From contig NC_060201.1 in assembly GCF_020623625.1 (NCBI RefSeq), forward strand, positions 496,001-560,000: 64,000 bases of DNA, in the 5' to 3' direction. The stretch is from Saccharomycodes ludwigii. Lineage: Eukaryota; Ascomycota; Saccharomycetes; Saccharomycodales; Saccharomycodaceae. Made by a program: the position numbers and the translations under genes. Under the pieces are notes generated by a model. It saw only the letters and a program-made list of their open reading frames with translations. It was not told where the DNA came from and did not search any database. This document shows positions 29,497 through 39,220 of this stretch, one piece after another. Every line of letters starts with the position of its first letter. Within the stretch, counting starts at the first letter, position 1.

Positions 29497-31932
29497 ATGT
29501 CACATATTAAACATTTTTTGATTTTCCTATGTGCGCTACTGATAACTACCTGTGCTGCTGCAACTGAATTTAAGACATTCACTAAAAAACTAAACGATTC
29601 ATTATTATGGAGTACATACAGATCCAATTGTTACTTTGGTATGAGACCAAGAAATGTTGATAAAGCACCATTAATTACTGGTTTGATGTGGTATACAAGT
29701 TCTTTTCCAAAAAAGGAGATAGATACTGTAAATATAGAACCTTATATACTTCAACACATGAGACATTTTGTAGATCAACATGAAAACTTGGACAAGTTTA
29801 GTTGGGAGCTTTATGATCCAAGGTTAGGTGGGAAAGAAGTTATCATTGATTCCGAAAACAATGTCAACTTGACACTTTCTTTTGCTAAAACTGACGATGG
29901 TGCTAATTGGGGTGTGCATGTTCATGGCGAACCATTAGATCCCACCAAATCACAAACATTGTCATTAGTTTTTTATGCTGATCAAGGTGGGGATAACTCT
30001 GCTTTAATAAGAAACCCATACTTTCAAGACTCCATCGTTTTAGAAGGTGAATCTGAAGAGTTGGGTCCTTACCAAATGAAAATAGAAAGCATAACTGGTA
30101 ATTTCCATAAAGTAGGCTCTAGATATCCGTCCGTGGACATGTCGCGTCCTTTGCATGAGTCGATTACTGTTCCTCTCGATCACGCTTGGCAGGCAAAAAA
30201 CATTTACCAAACTCTATTGATGGACAGTATAAAAGAAAGATTGATCAAAATGGAAACAGAAATTTCTGATTTGGACTTACCAGCTTTACAAACAATTTTA
30301 AATGTGCATAATTTCCAACCTGGCAATTATCACTTAGTTCAACTTGTTTATGATATGGACACGTCATTTGACTTCTATATCACCTATAACGCCGGGGGTT
30401 CATCTCAAAAAATTGACAATGGTTTCCAATTAAAAAGTTTGATTAAGAGAAAGTTGGATATTATTGAAAATAAATTCAAAAGCAAGGTTCCAATGCTTTC
30501 AACTATTGATGAACAAAAAAAAACGTTTGCCAGAGAAACGTTTTTCAATCTTTTGGGTGGTTTAAGTTATTTTCATGGTAAACAACTGGTTGATAGGAAG
30601 ACAGACTTGGATGAGGGAACTTTGGAAAATAGTGTTAACCTCCAGCAGGCAGAAGAAGAGGGTCCATTTTCCTTATTTACACTAGTTCCAAGCCGTGCAT
30701 TTTTTCCAAGGGGCTTTTACTGGGACGAAGGTTTCCATATTTTACAATTAATTGATTACGATTTTGATTTAAGTTTGGAAATCCTAAAAAGTTGGTTTTC
30801 TTTGATTGATAATGACGGTTGGATTGCCAGAGAACAAATTTTAGGTCCAGAATCTAGATTTAAGGTCCCCGAAGAGTTTAGAGTTCAAAGTCCTCAAATT
30901 GCCAATCCACCCACTTTACTACTAGCCTTTAGTGAAATTTTGCAGAAGGCCATGGAATATACCTCTGATGGTGATTTCGAAGCTGTGAGTGATTTGTTGG
31001 ATGCGGAGGAGACCGAATTTTTGAAAAAAAACAAGGGCTTACTAATTCAATATGCTCATGATATTTATCCCAAGTTATTGAAACATTATGAATGGTTCAG
31101 AACAACACAGAGAGGGCTATATGAAGAATATGAGGACACATTTGAAGAAGCCCATGAGGACGAGGTTTATAGGTGGTTGGGAAGAACCAAGGATCTATGT
31201 TTGCCAAGTGGCTTTGACGATTATCCAAGAGCCCAGCCACCAGACATTGCTGAATTAAATCTAGATGCATTGTGTTGGGTTGGCGTTATGAATAGGGTCA
31301 TGAAACAAATATCTAGCATTTTAAACTACGAGGAGGATGTGGCTAAGTTTTCTGAAATAGAAAAAAACATCAGAGAAAACCTAAATATTGTCCACTGGTC
31401 TGAAAAGTACAAATCCTTTTGTGATGTTACCATTGATAATGATTCCTATGAACCTATTTATGTCTGTCATGATGGTTATGTTACGTTGTTGCCATTTGCA
31501 TTGAAATTGTTATCCCCGGATTCTGCTGCATTGAGGTATATTGTAGATGTGATGTCAGACCCGGAAAAACTTTTTGGTGAATATGGGCTTCGTTCCTTAT
31601 CCAAAGAAGATGAATATTTTAGTAAAGGAGAGGATTATTGGAGAGGTAAAATTTGGCTTAACATTAATTACTTGTGTTTGGACGCTTTACAATATTATTT
31701 CTCGGGTCAAACAACACAGATAACAGATCAAGATTTAATGAATGATGCACATCAGTTGTACTCCAAATTGAGAAAGAATTTGATTGACAATACTTTTGAA
31801 AACTGGAAGATTAGTGGTTATGTTTATGAAAATTATGATGAATTTAGTGGTAAAGGTGGCGGTGCAAAACAATTCACAGGTTGGACTTCCTTAGTTGTCA
31901 ATATGATTTCCAAACTACCCGAAAGTTTATAA
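29497..31932 (+). CDS. CWH41: Processing alpha-glucosidase I (GH63)
   Basis: 811 residues (833 in S. cerevisiae). It removes the outermost alpha-1,2 glucose from Glc3Man9GlcNAc2 on new glycoproteins in the ER. An N-terminal hydrophobic segment (about 7-21) acts as signal or anchor. GH63 signatures: FPRGFYWDEGFH (about 403-414), KDLCLPSGFDDYPRA (about 565) and the C-terminal YWRGKIWLNINY (about 713), the region that carries catalytic acids in this (alpha/alpha)6-barrel family. The preceding YEEYEDTFEEA is acidic. In S. cerevisiae CWH41 is next to TRP5. It is convergent with the MIOX gene, 149 bp apart. Confidence 0.95.
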   Translation: MSHIKHFLIFLCALLITTCAAATEFKTFTKKLNDSLLWSTYRSNCYFGMRPRNVDKAPLITGLMWYTSSFPKKEIDTVNIEPYILQHMRHFVDQHENLDKFSWELYDPRLGGKEVIIDSENNVNLTLSFAKTDDGANWGVHVHGEPLDPTKSQTLSLVFYADQGGDNSALIRNPYFQDSIVLEGESEELGPYQMKIESITGNFHKVGSRYPSVDMSRPLHESITVPLDHAWQAKNIYQTLLMDSIKERLIKMETEISDLDLPALQTILNVHNFQPGNYHLVQLVYDMDTSFDFYITYNAGGSSQKIDNGFQLKSLIKRKLDIIENKFKSKVPMLSTIDEQKKTFARETFFNLLGGLSYFHGKQLVDRKTDLDEGTLENSVNLQQAEEEGPFSLFTLVPSRAFFPRGFYWDEGFHILQLIDYDFDLSLEILKSWFSLIDNDGWIAREQILGPESRFKVPEEFRVQSPQIANPPTLLLAFSEILQKAMEYTSDGDFEAVSDLLDAEETEFLKKNKGLLIQYAHDIYPKLLKHYEWFRTTQRGLYEEYEDTFEEAHEDEVYRWLGRTKDLCLPSGFDDYPRAQPPDIAELNLDALCWVGVMNRVMKQISSILNYEEDVAKFSEIEKNIRENLNIVHWSEKYKSFCDVTIDNDSYEPIYVCHDGYVTLLPFALKLLSPDSAALRYIVDVMSDPEKLFGEYGLRSLSKEDEYFSKGEDYWRGKIWLNINYLCLDALQYYFSGQTTQITDQDLMNDAHQLYSKLRKNLIDNTFENWKISGYVYENYDEFSGKGGGAKQFTGWTSLVVNMISKLPESL

Positions 31933-32035
31933 CAGTTTAGAAATATGGTTCGAGTGTAATTTATCAGTTTGTAATCAATATTAAATTTACATATGTAGAT
32001 ATGTGTATATGTGCGTATATATTTACATAAAAAGA

Positions 32036-32036
32036 G

Positions 32037-32071
<35 letters not shown>

Positions 32072-32072
32072 A
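32036..32072. repeat. (AAAG)n microsatellite
   Basis: About nine AAAG units in the 149-bp gap between convergent CWH41 and MIOX. Confidence 0.9.
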
Positions 32073-32081
32073 TCACCTCTC

Positions 32082-33125
32082 TTAAAAATCAACCAGTTCA
32101 TTGGGGAAGAATTCCTCAATGAGTTCCAAGTAATAGGGTTTGATTTCTGCCAAGTCGTATCTCAAATCACTTTTGGAATATAAATCATATTTGTTAAAAT
32201 CTCTGACAACTTCCAGTATCCTATAATCGTCATCACACATTAGATGACGGTAGGCGTCTTCCCTATGCCAAGGGTAAAAAGAATGGTATCTTATCATTGC
32301 TAAAGCTTGATCATTAAAGGTAGATTGACCCTTTGCTATATAGTACATATATTCGTCGTGTCCCCAAGAAAGCATTAATGCTTTTAGTCCACAATGTGGC
32401 TCGTAAATCCCATATTTTGATGAATATATGGGGTGATTGAAATCAGGATTATTTTTGAAAAACTCGTGAAATATAATATCTTTGGAAAATTCACATCCAA
32501 CTGGGAAAGTGTCACCCACTACATCCCATTGGCCTTCACTATCAAAAAAATATAAAATCTTGCCAAGATCGTGGATTAATCCAACTAATTGCATCCATCG
32601 TGGTTTGCCATCTGCTCTTATCGCTTCTGCTGTTTGAATTGCATGATCTATTTGAGAAAGTTCTGTATCTGGATCAGAATCGTCAATTAACTTACTTAGT
32701 TTGCATAAAGCAGTCCAGATGGGCATGGACGCTCTTTTTTTAGTTTTGAAATTTATTCTTGCCTGAAGGTTATATGCCATGGTTTGTTTCTCATGCTGCT
32801 CCTTATAAAAATTACGAACTCTATATTTGGCTTTCTGATATTGTCTAAACTGCGTTTCGTCCACATCTTTCAGGACTTTACTATGTTGTAAATCAATCTT
32901 TCTTTTGCCATTCTCGTTGAAAGTTTCTTTTTTAGTTGTAGGTTCTTCTTTCTCTTTTTCTATCTTGACTTCGTTGTTTCGAACTACAGGAGATGATTCT
33001 TCTTTAAATTGTGACCTGAAGGCGTTAACTGATTGAACATCTTCATCTATAAGTTCTAGTATATGGCCTTCATTCTCATGTATTATCTTGGGTGCTTCTT
33101 TTGTTTTCTTGTTGTCGTTATCCAT
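32082..33125 (-). CDS. myo-Inositol oxygenase (MIOX)
   Basis: 347 residues from the first ATG at 33125; an upstream open stretch lacks ATG. MIOX uses O2 and a di-iron centre to cleave myo-inositol to D-glucuronate. All ligands are visible (numbers from this ATG): His161 (SQIDHAIQTAE), His185-Asp186 (LIHDLGK), His256 (WGHDEY), His281 (RYHSFYPWH) and Asp314 (FNKYDLYSK). Spacings agree with human MIOX. The first about 90 residues are charged and low-complexity. S. cerevisiae has no MIOX; the family is patchy in yeasts and common in other fungi, plants and animals. No partner of the glucuronate pathway is in the window, so use of inositol as carbon source is only inference. Confidence 0.93.
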   Translation of the reverse strand: MDNDNKKTKEAPKIIHENEGHILELIDEDVQSVNAFRSQFKEESSPVVRNNEVKIEKEKEEPTTKKETFNENGKRKIDLQHSKVLKDVDETQFRQYQKAKYRVRNFYKEQHEKQTMAYNLQARINFKTKKRASMPIWTALCKLSKLIDDSDPDTELSQIDHAIQTAEAIRADGKPRWMQLVGLIHDLGKILYFFDSEGQWDVVGDTFPVGCEFSKDIIFHEFFKNNPDFNHPIYSSKYGIYEPHCGLKALMLSWGHDEYMYYIAKGQSTFNDQALAMIRYHSFYPWHREDAYRHLMCDDDYRILEVVRDFNKYDLYSKSDLRYDLAEIKPYYLELIEEFFPNELVDF

Positions 33126-33353
33126 ATTTATTAAGACAAATATTAAAAGAAAAGGGGAAAGAAGAAAAAGGGAAAAAGAGAAAAAAAATATACTTTTTGC
33201 CACTAAGGAACCTTTAAGTTCACAATTATATATACGTGCTGAATTTTCCTTTCCTTTTCTTTGGTGTATTGGAGATAAAAATGATTTTTTTTATGTACTT
33301 ATCTTTATTTGTTTGTTTTGTTTTCCAAATTTAATTTTTGATTTTCAATTGTA

Positions 33354-33384
<31 letters not shown>

Positions 33385-33521
33385 GAAAAAAGAAAAAAAA
33401 CGTAAGGGAGAGGGAGATCGGTCGTTGTGATGTTTAATTTAGAATGTTTTATTGGACACTCGTGCCCCATCCATCCCAAGACATCTTTTGCAGTACTTTG
33501 TATATATATATATATATATAT

Positions 33522-33580
<59 letters not shown>

Positions 33581-33727
33581 CGATTATATTAATCAGTAAT
33601 TATCTTTTAGAATGAACTTATTCGTTTTGTTTACATTCTTTTCCTTTTTTTAACATTTCCAGTTTTTACATCGTGTCAGTATGTAAAATTAACTTACTAT
33701 TGATAAAGTCTACTTTGTAACACAGAA
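33126..33727. other. Spacer between MIOX and the Ty3-like element
   Basis: MIOX promoter side with a purine-rich block (33145-33190) and an A-run (33355-33377). It also holds (TA)n (33501-33520) and about 15 units of TTTA (33521-33580). No gene. Confidence 0.6.
33521..33580. repeat. (TTTA)n microsatellite
   Basis: Fifteen perfect TTTA units, preceded by (TA)10. Confidence 0.95.
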
Positions 33728-34087
33728 TGTTATGTCGCAGAGAGGATATACTGAGAGGGACAGGGTTAGTAAACAGATTTGATACTTTACTATTTATATC
33801 AAGGCAGATGTAATAGTTTGTTGCTTGATCTTTTATATATTTTTAACTAATAAAACTATATAACTCATCTATTTCATAATCAACTTTCTAAATAAATCAT
33901 CTCTTTATATATGATTTATTTTCACCTTTTTCCTTATGTTTGTATTAACTTTTTCTAATGTTTCTTCGTTGTCCGCTGGGCATATTTTCCTTCTTGCGGC
34001 GATCTCCGTATGTTCGGTCTTCTCCGTATTCTCGGAAGTACTTGCATCTCGTATAAAACGTGACACACACAATTCTACTTCATAACA
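33728..34087 (-). repeat. 3' LTR of the Ty3-like element
   Basis: 360 bp, identical by eye to the right copy. Confidence 0.95.
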
Positions 34088-34098
34088 TCTTCCTCCTC

Positions 34099-37000
34099 TT
34101 AATTTGAAGTCTCGGTTAGCAATTGTTTATAGTTTGCTAATAAAGAGTTCAAGCGAGAACTGGGTAATAAGTTGATTTCCTCTTTTTCGTAAGTGGCAGT
34201 TAGTTCGGGATTGACATCTAACATCTTACAATAATAATTTCCTGTTGTTGTTTCATAACCTATGATGGCTGTAATTTCTGTGATTCTGTGTATTCTTTCT
34301 TCTTTCGTTCTTGGTAATTGTTTTGGGTATTTTTCTGGGTCATTGTAAAAATGTTTAATCCATTTTATATTGATAGTACGGTGTTTTTTAAAACTTGATG
34401 GTAAGTCTAATTCTACAACATTTGTACCTACTTTGACGATCTTAAATGGACCTAAATAAATTGATTGTACTTTCAAATATCTTCCCCCTGTAAAATAAGC
34501 ATCTCTATGCAATAAAGCATATTCTCCAATGTGAAAATCAATTTCTTTTCTTTTAGCATTTGTAGTTTCTTCCATTTGTTCCTGTCTTAACTGTAATGAA
34601 TCATTAATACGTAATGATAAAGCTTTCAAATGTTTAGTCATTTTTGTAGCATTAAAGTTTCTTGTATCTAGTTCATTAGTTGTATCTAACAACGGTGTAT
34701 TTGGTGTATAACCAATATCAGCTTGAAATGGTGAAATACCAGTACTCGTAACCGGAGTTGAATTATAACAAAATTCCATATGGGGTAAATATACATCCCA
34801 GTAATCCTGATCTTGACTACAAAATGTTCTTAATAGACGGTTTACTATCTTATTCACAGCTTCAGTTTGTCCATCTGTTTGTGGGTGATTACTTGAACTG
34901 AACAATAATTTAATTCCTAATCGTTTCGTTAACTCTTCATATACGGAAGCAGTAAAACGGATATCTCTATCAGATACAATCGTTCGTGGGAAACCGTGCA
35001 TTGCAAAGATATATCGGTATAAATATTCAAGTATATCTTTAGAGTTTGCTGTTTTCCTCATCGCAATCCAATGTGATCTTTTCGAAAATCGATCGACAAC
35101 TACCATAATCATATCATTATGTCGTCGTGACGGTGGGAGTCCCGTAATAAAATCAATAGACAAATCTTGCCAACGACCTGAGGCAACGGGTAGTGGTTTT
35201 AACCTGCCTTGAGTAGTATTGGCAGTCTTCTTGTTCAATTGGCAATTCAAACAGTGTCTAATATATCGTTCCACATACTTATGTAATTTCGGGAAATAAA
35301 ATTTATCTGCAATTTTTTCCGTGGTGGCAGCGACACCAAAGTGTCCTCCTTGTAACATTGAATCATGGAAAGCATGTAATAATTCTCTTCTTCTGTTATT
35401 TGGCACACAAATACGTTTTTCATATAAAAGAGTTTTATCTTCATAAGAGTAGCGTTCTTTAATCAACTTTGATCTACCAAATTTCAGTAACAACGTTTCA
35501 TATTGTCTTTTGTCTTTACACTTTACCTTTTCTCTAAACTTTGAATCTAGGGTAACTAAGATTGCAGCAGACCATGGGTCTTTTAATAAATCTTCAAACC
35601 AATCTTTAGGATTTATATTGTCTAGTTCTACAATTGGTAATATTTCTTCTGGGCGAGATAGGCAATCAGCAACTACGTTTTTTGTTCCTTTGATATATCG
35701 TAATTCAAACGTATATTCTCCTAAATAATCTAACCATCGTGCTAATCTTAGATGGGGCTCTGTCTTATTTCTAAACGATAGCAACGAAGAGTGATCAGTA
35801 TTAATCGTAAACTTTCTACCATGCAAATAGTATCTGAAATGTTTAAGATTCAATATGATACCTAATAGTTCTATTTCTCCAACTGGATATCTAGATTGTG
35901 TTTCACTTAAATGTTTTGAGAAGTATCCAATTACACCTTTTAACTTTCCATTCTCATATCTTTCTAACACACCTCCAACATGATGTAAACTAGCATCAGA
36001 TGTTAATTCATAATGGTCTCCTTCCACAAATGGCACTAATACTTGAGTTGACGTTAATGCTTCTTTTAGTTTCTCAAACGCAATTCTTTGCTTTTCTCCT
36101 AATTTTGCTTTCTTGGATGCAAAATCATATAACGGTTGTGATAATTCACTAAATTTGCTTATGAATTTCCTATAATAGTTCGCTAATCCTAAGAACGTTT
36201 GCATACCTTTTATAGTGCTTGGCATAGTTAGCTTTTTAATAGCACTAATCTTATTTTCATCAACACTTAAACCTTCAGCAGTTAAAACATGACCTAAATA
36301 ATTTACTTTGTCTTTTACAAAATGACATTTTGACCTTTTACAGTACAAATTATTACTCTTAAGTTTCTCTAATACTTTCTCTAGTATTTTGTAGTGTTCA
36401 GTTTTGTCTCTTGTGGCAATCAATATATCATCTAAATAGACGTATACATTCTCGATTCCATCTAATAATTTACTCATAAATCTACTAAAATTCTTTGGGG
36501 CCGTTTTAATACCAAACGGTAATACTTCATATCTAAAATGACCAAAGGGTGTAGTGAACGACGTTAAGTCCTTTGATTTCTCGTTCAACCTTAATTGATG
36601 GTATCCTGAGTGTAAATCTAGAGTTGTAAATACCTTTGCATCACCAACTTTCGCGAATAGTTCAGTGATCGAAGGAATTGGGAAACTTTCATTTACAATA
36701 CCTTTATTCAATTCTCTATAGTCAACAACTAATCTCCATGTTTGATCCTTTTTACGTACTAATATAATAGGCGCTCCGCAGGCAGCATTAGATTCTGACA
36801 CAAATCCTTTCTTGATGAGGTCCTCTAGAATCTTTCTACATTCTTGCTCCATCTTGGGCGTTAACCTGTACGGGTATAATTCTGGTGGATTAAAACCTTC
36901 TTTCAATACAATATTATACTCAAAATTTTCTGGGCCTGGATTTCCTGGAAGTTCATTAGTAACATGGGTCTGAAATCTTTTCCTTAGACCTTCTGGTAAC

Positions 37001-38004
37001 TTCTCAAATCCATCCAACTCGTTTTCTTTTTCATTCCTTATGTCAATAGGGCATATTCTACACAAGAACTCGGCGTCTTGTTCTATTTGTTTCTCTTTGT
37101 CATCAGTTATCATATCTACCAAATACATATCTTCGTTTTTGACATCAATCAGTTCTTTAAACACGTCACTGTGTAACTTTATAACTGGGTTACCGATCAA
37201 TAACTCATATCGGAATTTCTTAACCACATAAGCAGAAATCATTATTCTCTTATCGTTAATTTTCATTGGTACTTTGACAAACGATACACAGGTTTCTGTT
37301 GTTTCACTTACCGCACCTTTAAACGTAAATGTATTACAAGGTTTCTCTTTTAACCCTAACTTTTCAACTAGCTTCGCATCTACAAACGAAGTAGGACTAC
37401 CTGTATCGCACAAAGCTTGTACCTTTTTTCTTTTAATCTCACAATTGATAACCAATTTTTTACCAACTAATGGTTCTTCTTGAACTAAGAACACTAGAGG
37501 AAGATCTTCCAAATCTCTCCTCTCCTCAATATCACCCGTCTTGTGATTTTCTGTCACGCAAGGTATATTGGAATACATAAAATCATCATTCTTTACAACA
37601 TCATCAATAGGAGAAGCAACGTTACCCAAATAGGTATCCTTTTGAAGTGAAGTCTCGACAGAATGTTTAGCTGCAGTAGTCATATTAGTAAGTGCAGCGG
37701 AAGTAGGAACATCTTTTTGATGTATAGTAGTATCATGGTGTGGGGCTGCGGTAGTAACTCTCTTAGTTATACCACATCGTTTACTTGTCTTGTGTTTCTT
37801 AATAGGAAGGCCTCGCATTACCAGGGCAATTAGCTCTTGCATGCTCTGGGGAGCCACAGTTGAAACACAACTTGTTTCTTCTACAAACATTGTAAAACTT
37901 CTCTTGGAAGTTATCCTTTCTATAGGAATTCTTCCCTCCTTTGTCTCTTCCGGTATATCTTCTCCCGGCATTCGAATAACCACGTCTTGTGTTATCGATC
38001 GCAT
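34099..38004 (-). CDS. Pol of the Ty3-like element
   Basis: 1301 residues. In order: aspartic protease (ALCDTGSPTSFVD), reverse transcriptase (YVYLDDILIAT), RNase H (LTSDASLHHVGG) and integrase. The integrase has the zinc-binding HHCC region (QGGHFGV; RHCLNCQLNK), core motifs (LSIDFITGLP, IVSDRDIRFT, QTDGQTEAVN) and a C-terminal GPF-type module (YLGPFKIV). The order RT-RNase H-integrase defines Ty3/gypsy (Metaviridae). The annotated ATG is inside the gag overlap; expression is probably as Gag-Pol fusion. Confidence 0.93.
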   Translation of the reverse strand: MRSITQDVVIRMPGEDIPEETKEGRIPIERITSKRSFTMFVEETSCVSTVAPQSMQELIALVMRGLPIKKHKTSKRCGITKRVTTAAPHHDTTIHQKDVPTSAALTNMTTAAKHSVETSLQKDTYLGNVASPIDDVVKNDDFMYSNIPCVTENHKTGDIEERRDLEDLPLVFLVQEEPLVGKKLVINCEIKRKKVQALCDTGSPTSFVDAKLVEKLGLKEKPCNTFTFKGAVSETTETCVSFVKVPMKINDKRIMISAYVVKKFRYELLIGNPVIKLHSDVFKELIDVKNEDMYLVDMITDDKEKQIEQDAEFLCRICPIDIRNEKENELDGFEKLPEGLRKRFQTHVTNELPGNPGPENFEYNIVLKEGFNPPELYPYRLTPKMEQECRKILEDLIKKGFVSESNAACGAPIILVRKKDQTWRLVVDYRELNKGIVNESFPIPSITELFAKVGDAKVFTTLDLHSGYHQLRLNEKSKDLTSFTTPFGHFRYEVLPFGIKTAPKNFSRFMSKLLDGIENVYVYLDDILIATRDKTEHYKILEKVLEKLKSNNLYCKRSKCHFVKDKVNYLGHVLTAEGLSVDENKISAIKKLTMPSTIKGMQTFLGLANYYRKFISKFSELSQPLYDFASKKAKLGEKQRIAFEKLKEALTSTQVLVPFVEGDHYELTSDASLHHVGGVLERYENGKLKGVIGYFSKHLSETQSRYPVGEIELLGIILNLKHFRYYLHGRKFTINTDHSSLLSFRNKTEPHLRLARWLDYLGEYTFELRYIKGTKNVVADCLSRPEEILPIVELDNINPKDWFEDLLKDPWSAAILVTLDSKFREKVKCKDKRQYETLLLKFGRSKLIKERYSYEDKTLLYEKRICVPNNRRRELLHAFHDSMLQGGHFGVAATTEKIADKFYFPKLHKYVERYIRHCLNCQLNKKTANTTQGRLKPLPVASGRWQDLSIDFITGLPPSRRHNDMIMVVVDRFSKRSHWIAMRKTANSKDILEYLYRYIFAMHGFPRTIVSDRDIRFTASVYEELTKRLGIKLLFSSSNHPQTDGQTEAVNKIVNRLLRTFCSQDQDYWDVYLPHMEFCYNSTPVTSTGISPFQADIGYTPNTPLLDTTNELDTRNFNATKMTKHLKALSLRINDSLQLRQEQMEETTNAKRKEIDFHIGEYALLHRDAYFTGGRYLKVQSIYLGPFKIVKVGTNVVELDLPSSFKKHRTINIKWIKHFYNDPEKYPKQLPRTKEERIHRITEITAIIGYETTTGNYYCKMLDVNPELTATYEKEEINLLPSSRLNSLLANYKQLLTETSN

Positions 38005-38599
38005 TCATTATGTAATCTAAGTCCTTATCTAATTTATTCGTATTTCCAACAAGGTTACTGTCAAAATTCAATGAAACATCCAAGTCTTCACGGCAATGTT
38101 CGGTTCTTACAGCAGCATTGACAGCATCAATTAACTTGTCAAAACGGTGCATTCTCATCAATTGGCGAGTTTGAATCTTCAGTCCTTGTATGAACAAATC
38201 AATGGCAAAATCATCTGACATATAATTACGAGGTAACATGTCATAGTACGTCATAAACTGTTTAACATACGTATCGACATCCTCCTTTTGTGAAACTCGC
38301 TTCAACTTTTCCACGATCTGGTACGAGTCTATCTTGGAACTATAGTAATCCTTAAAGTCAGCGGCAAATGCAGAGTATGTCATAGCTCTACAGTCGTTAT
38401 GGTTAAAGTAGTTAGTGAACCATTGTAAAGCATTATCAGTAAGATTTTGACCTACAAAACAAATTTTCACGTAATCGTCTTTAATACCACACATAGCAAA
38501 TTGGGTTTCGAAACTCAACAAAAATGCTGGAATTCTGGAAACATCCTTTTTGGCTCCAGAGAACTTAAATGGGGCGATAACAGTTAGATGCTGATTCAT
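37799..38599 (-). CDS. Gag of the Ty3-like element
   Basis: 266 residues: a capsid-like alpha-helical region (QWFTNYFN; FAADFKDYY; LFIQGL) and a nucleocapsid zinc knuckle C-x2-C-x4-H-x4-C (CFNCGSPEHARANC) near the C terminus. It overlaps pol by 206 bp, and pol is in the +1 frame, which is the arrangement for which Ty3 uses programmed +1 frameshifting. Confidence 0.9.
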   Translation of the reverse strand: MNQHLTVIAPFKFSGAKKDVSRIPAFLLSFETQFAMCGIKDDYVKICFVGQNLTDNALQWFTNYFNHNDCRAMTYSAFAADFKDYYSSKIDSYQIVEKLKRVSQKEDVDTYVKQFMTYYDMLPRNYMSDDFAIDLFIQGLKIQTRQLMRMHRFDKLIDAVNAAVRTEHCREDLDVSLNFDSNLVGNTNKLDKDLDYIMNAIDNTRRGYSNAGRRYTGRDKGGKNSYRKDNFQEKFYNVCRRNKLCFNCGSPEHARANCPGNARPSY

Positions 38600-38631
38600 T
38601 CTTGAAATTTAATTTTAGCGGCGCTACCAGG

Positions 38632-38991
38632 TGTTATGTCGCAGAGAGGATATACTGAGAGGGACAGGGTTAGTAAACAGATTTGATACTTTACTATTTA
38701 TATCAAGGCAGATGTAATAGTTTGTTGCTTGATCTTTTATATATTTTTAACTAATAAAACTATATAACTCATCTATTTCATAATCAACTTTCTAAATAAA
38801 TCATCTCTTTATATATGATTTATTTTCACCTTTTTCCTTATGTTTGTATTAACTTTTTCTAATGTTTCTTCGTTGTCCGCTGGGCATATTTTCCTTCTTG
38901 CGGCGATCTCCGTATGTTCGGTCTTCTCCGTATTCTCGGAAGTACTTGCATCTCGTATAAAACGTGACACACACAATTCTACTTCATAACA
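38632..38991 (-). repeat. 5' LTR of the Ty3-like element
   Basis: 360 bp, identical by eye to the left copy. Its outer edge lies 13 bp from the tRNA-Phe gene. Confidence 0.95.
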
Positions 38992-39004
38992 CAGAAACTG
39001 AAAT

Positions 39005-39021
39005 GCGGATTTAGCTCAGTC

Positions 39022-39053
<32 letters not shown>

Positions 39054-39077
39054 TGTGTTCGATCCACAGAATTCGCA
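39005..39077 (+). tRNA. tRNA-Phe(GAA), without intron
   Basis: 73 nt that fold fully: acceptor GCGGATT/AATTCGC, D stem GCTC/GAGC, anticodon stem TCAGA/TCTGA with loop CTGAAGA (anticodon GAA), T arm CTGTG-TTCGATC-CACAG, discriminator A. It is nearly the S. cerevisiae tRNA-Phe sequence but lacks the intron carried by the S. cerevisiae copies. A T-run terminator follows at 39079-39088. The Ty3-like element is inserted immediately upstream. Confidence 0.97.
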
Positions 39078-39220
39078 ACTTTTTTTTTTGTTCCTGTAAT
39101 ACATATCACAAATATAAATATAAATATAGGTATAAATGTAAATAATGTTAGACGTTCACGATAAGAATAGCGTTTTTTTGTTTGTTTTTTTTTTTTTTTA
39201 TATAAGTTCTAGTATACAAA

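Larger units (their letters stand above)
33728..38991 (-). mobile_element. Whole Ty3/gypsy-like LTR retrotransposon
   Basis: Two direct 360-bp LTRs (33728-34087 and 38632-38991) read as identical, with TGTTATG/CATAACA ends and target duplication CAGAA on both sides (33723-33727 and 38992-38996). On the minus strand the 5' LTR is at the right. The 13-base primer site TGGTAGCGCCGCT (38617-38629 on minus) matches the 3' end of initiator tRNA-Met, two bases from the LTR. A purine tract AAGAGGAGGAAGA (34088-34100) precedes the 3' LTR. gag and pol are overlapping frames. The insertion is 13 bp upstream of the mature 5' end of tRNA-Phe, the Pol III start-site targeting known for Ty3. It looks whole and young. 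Confidence 0.96.

Noticed and set aside
33126-33203. N-terminal extension of MIOX with a hydrophobic segment
   Set aside because: The open frame upstream of 33125 has no ATG and the hydrophobic residues come from a purine-rich leader read in frame.
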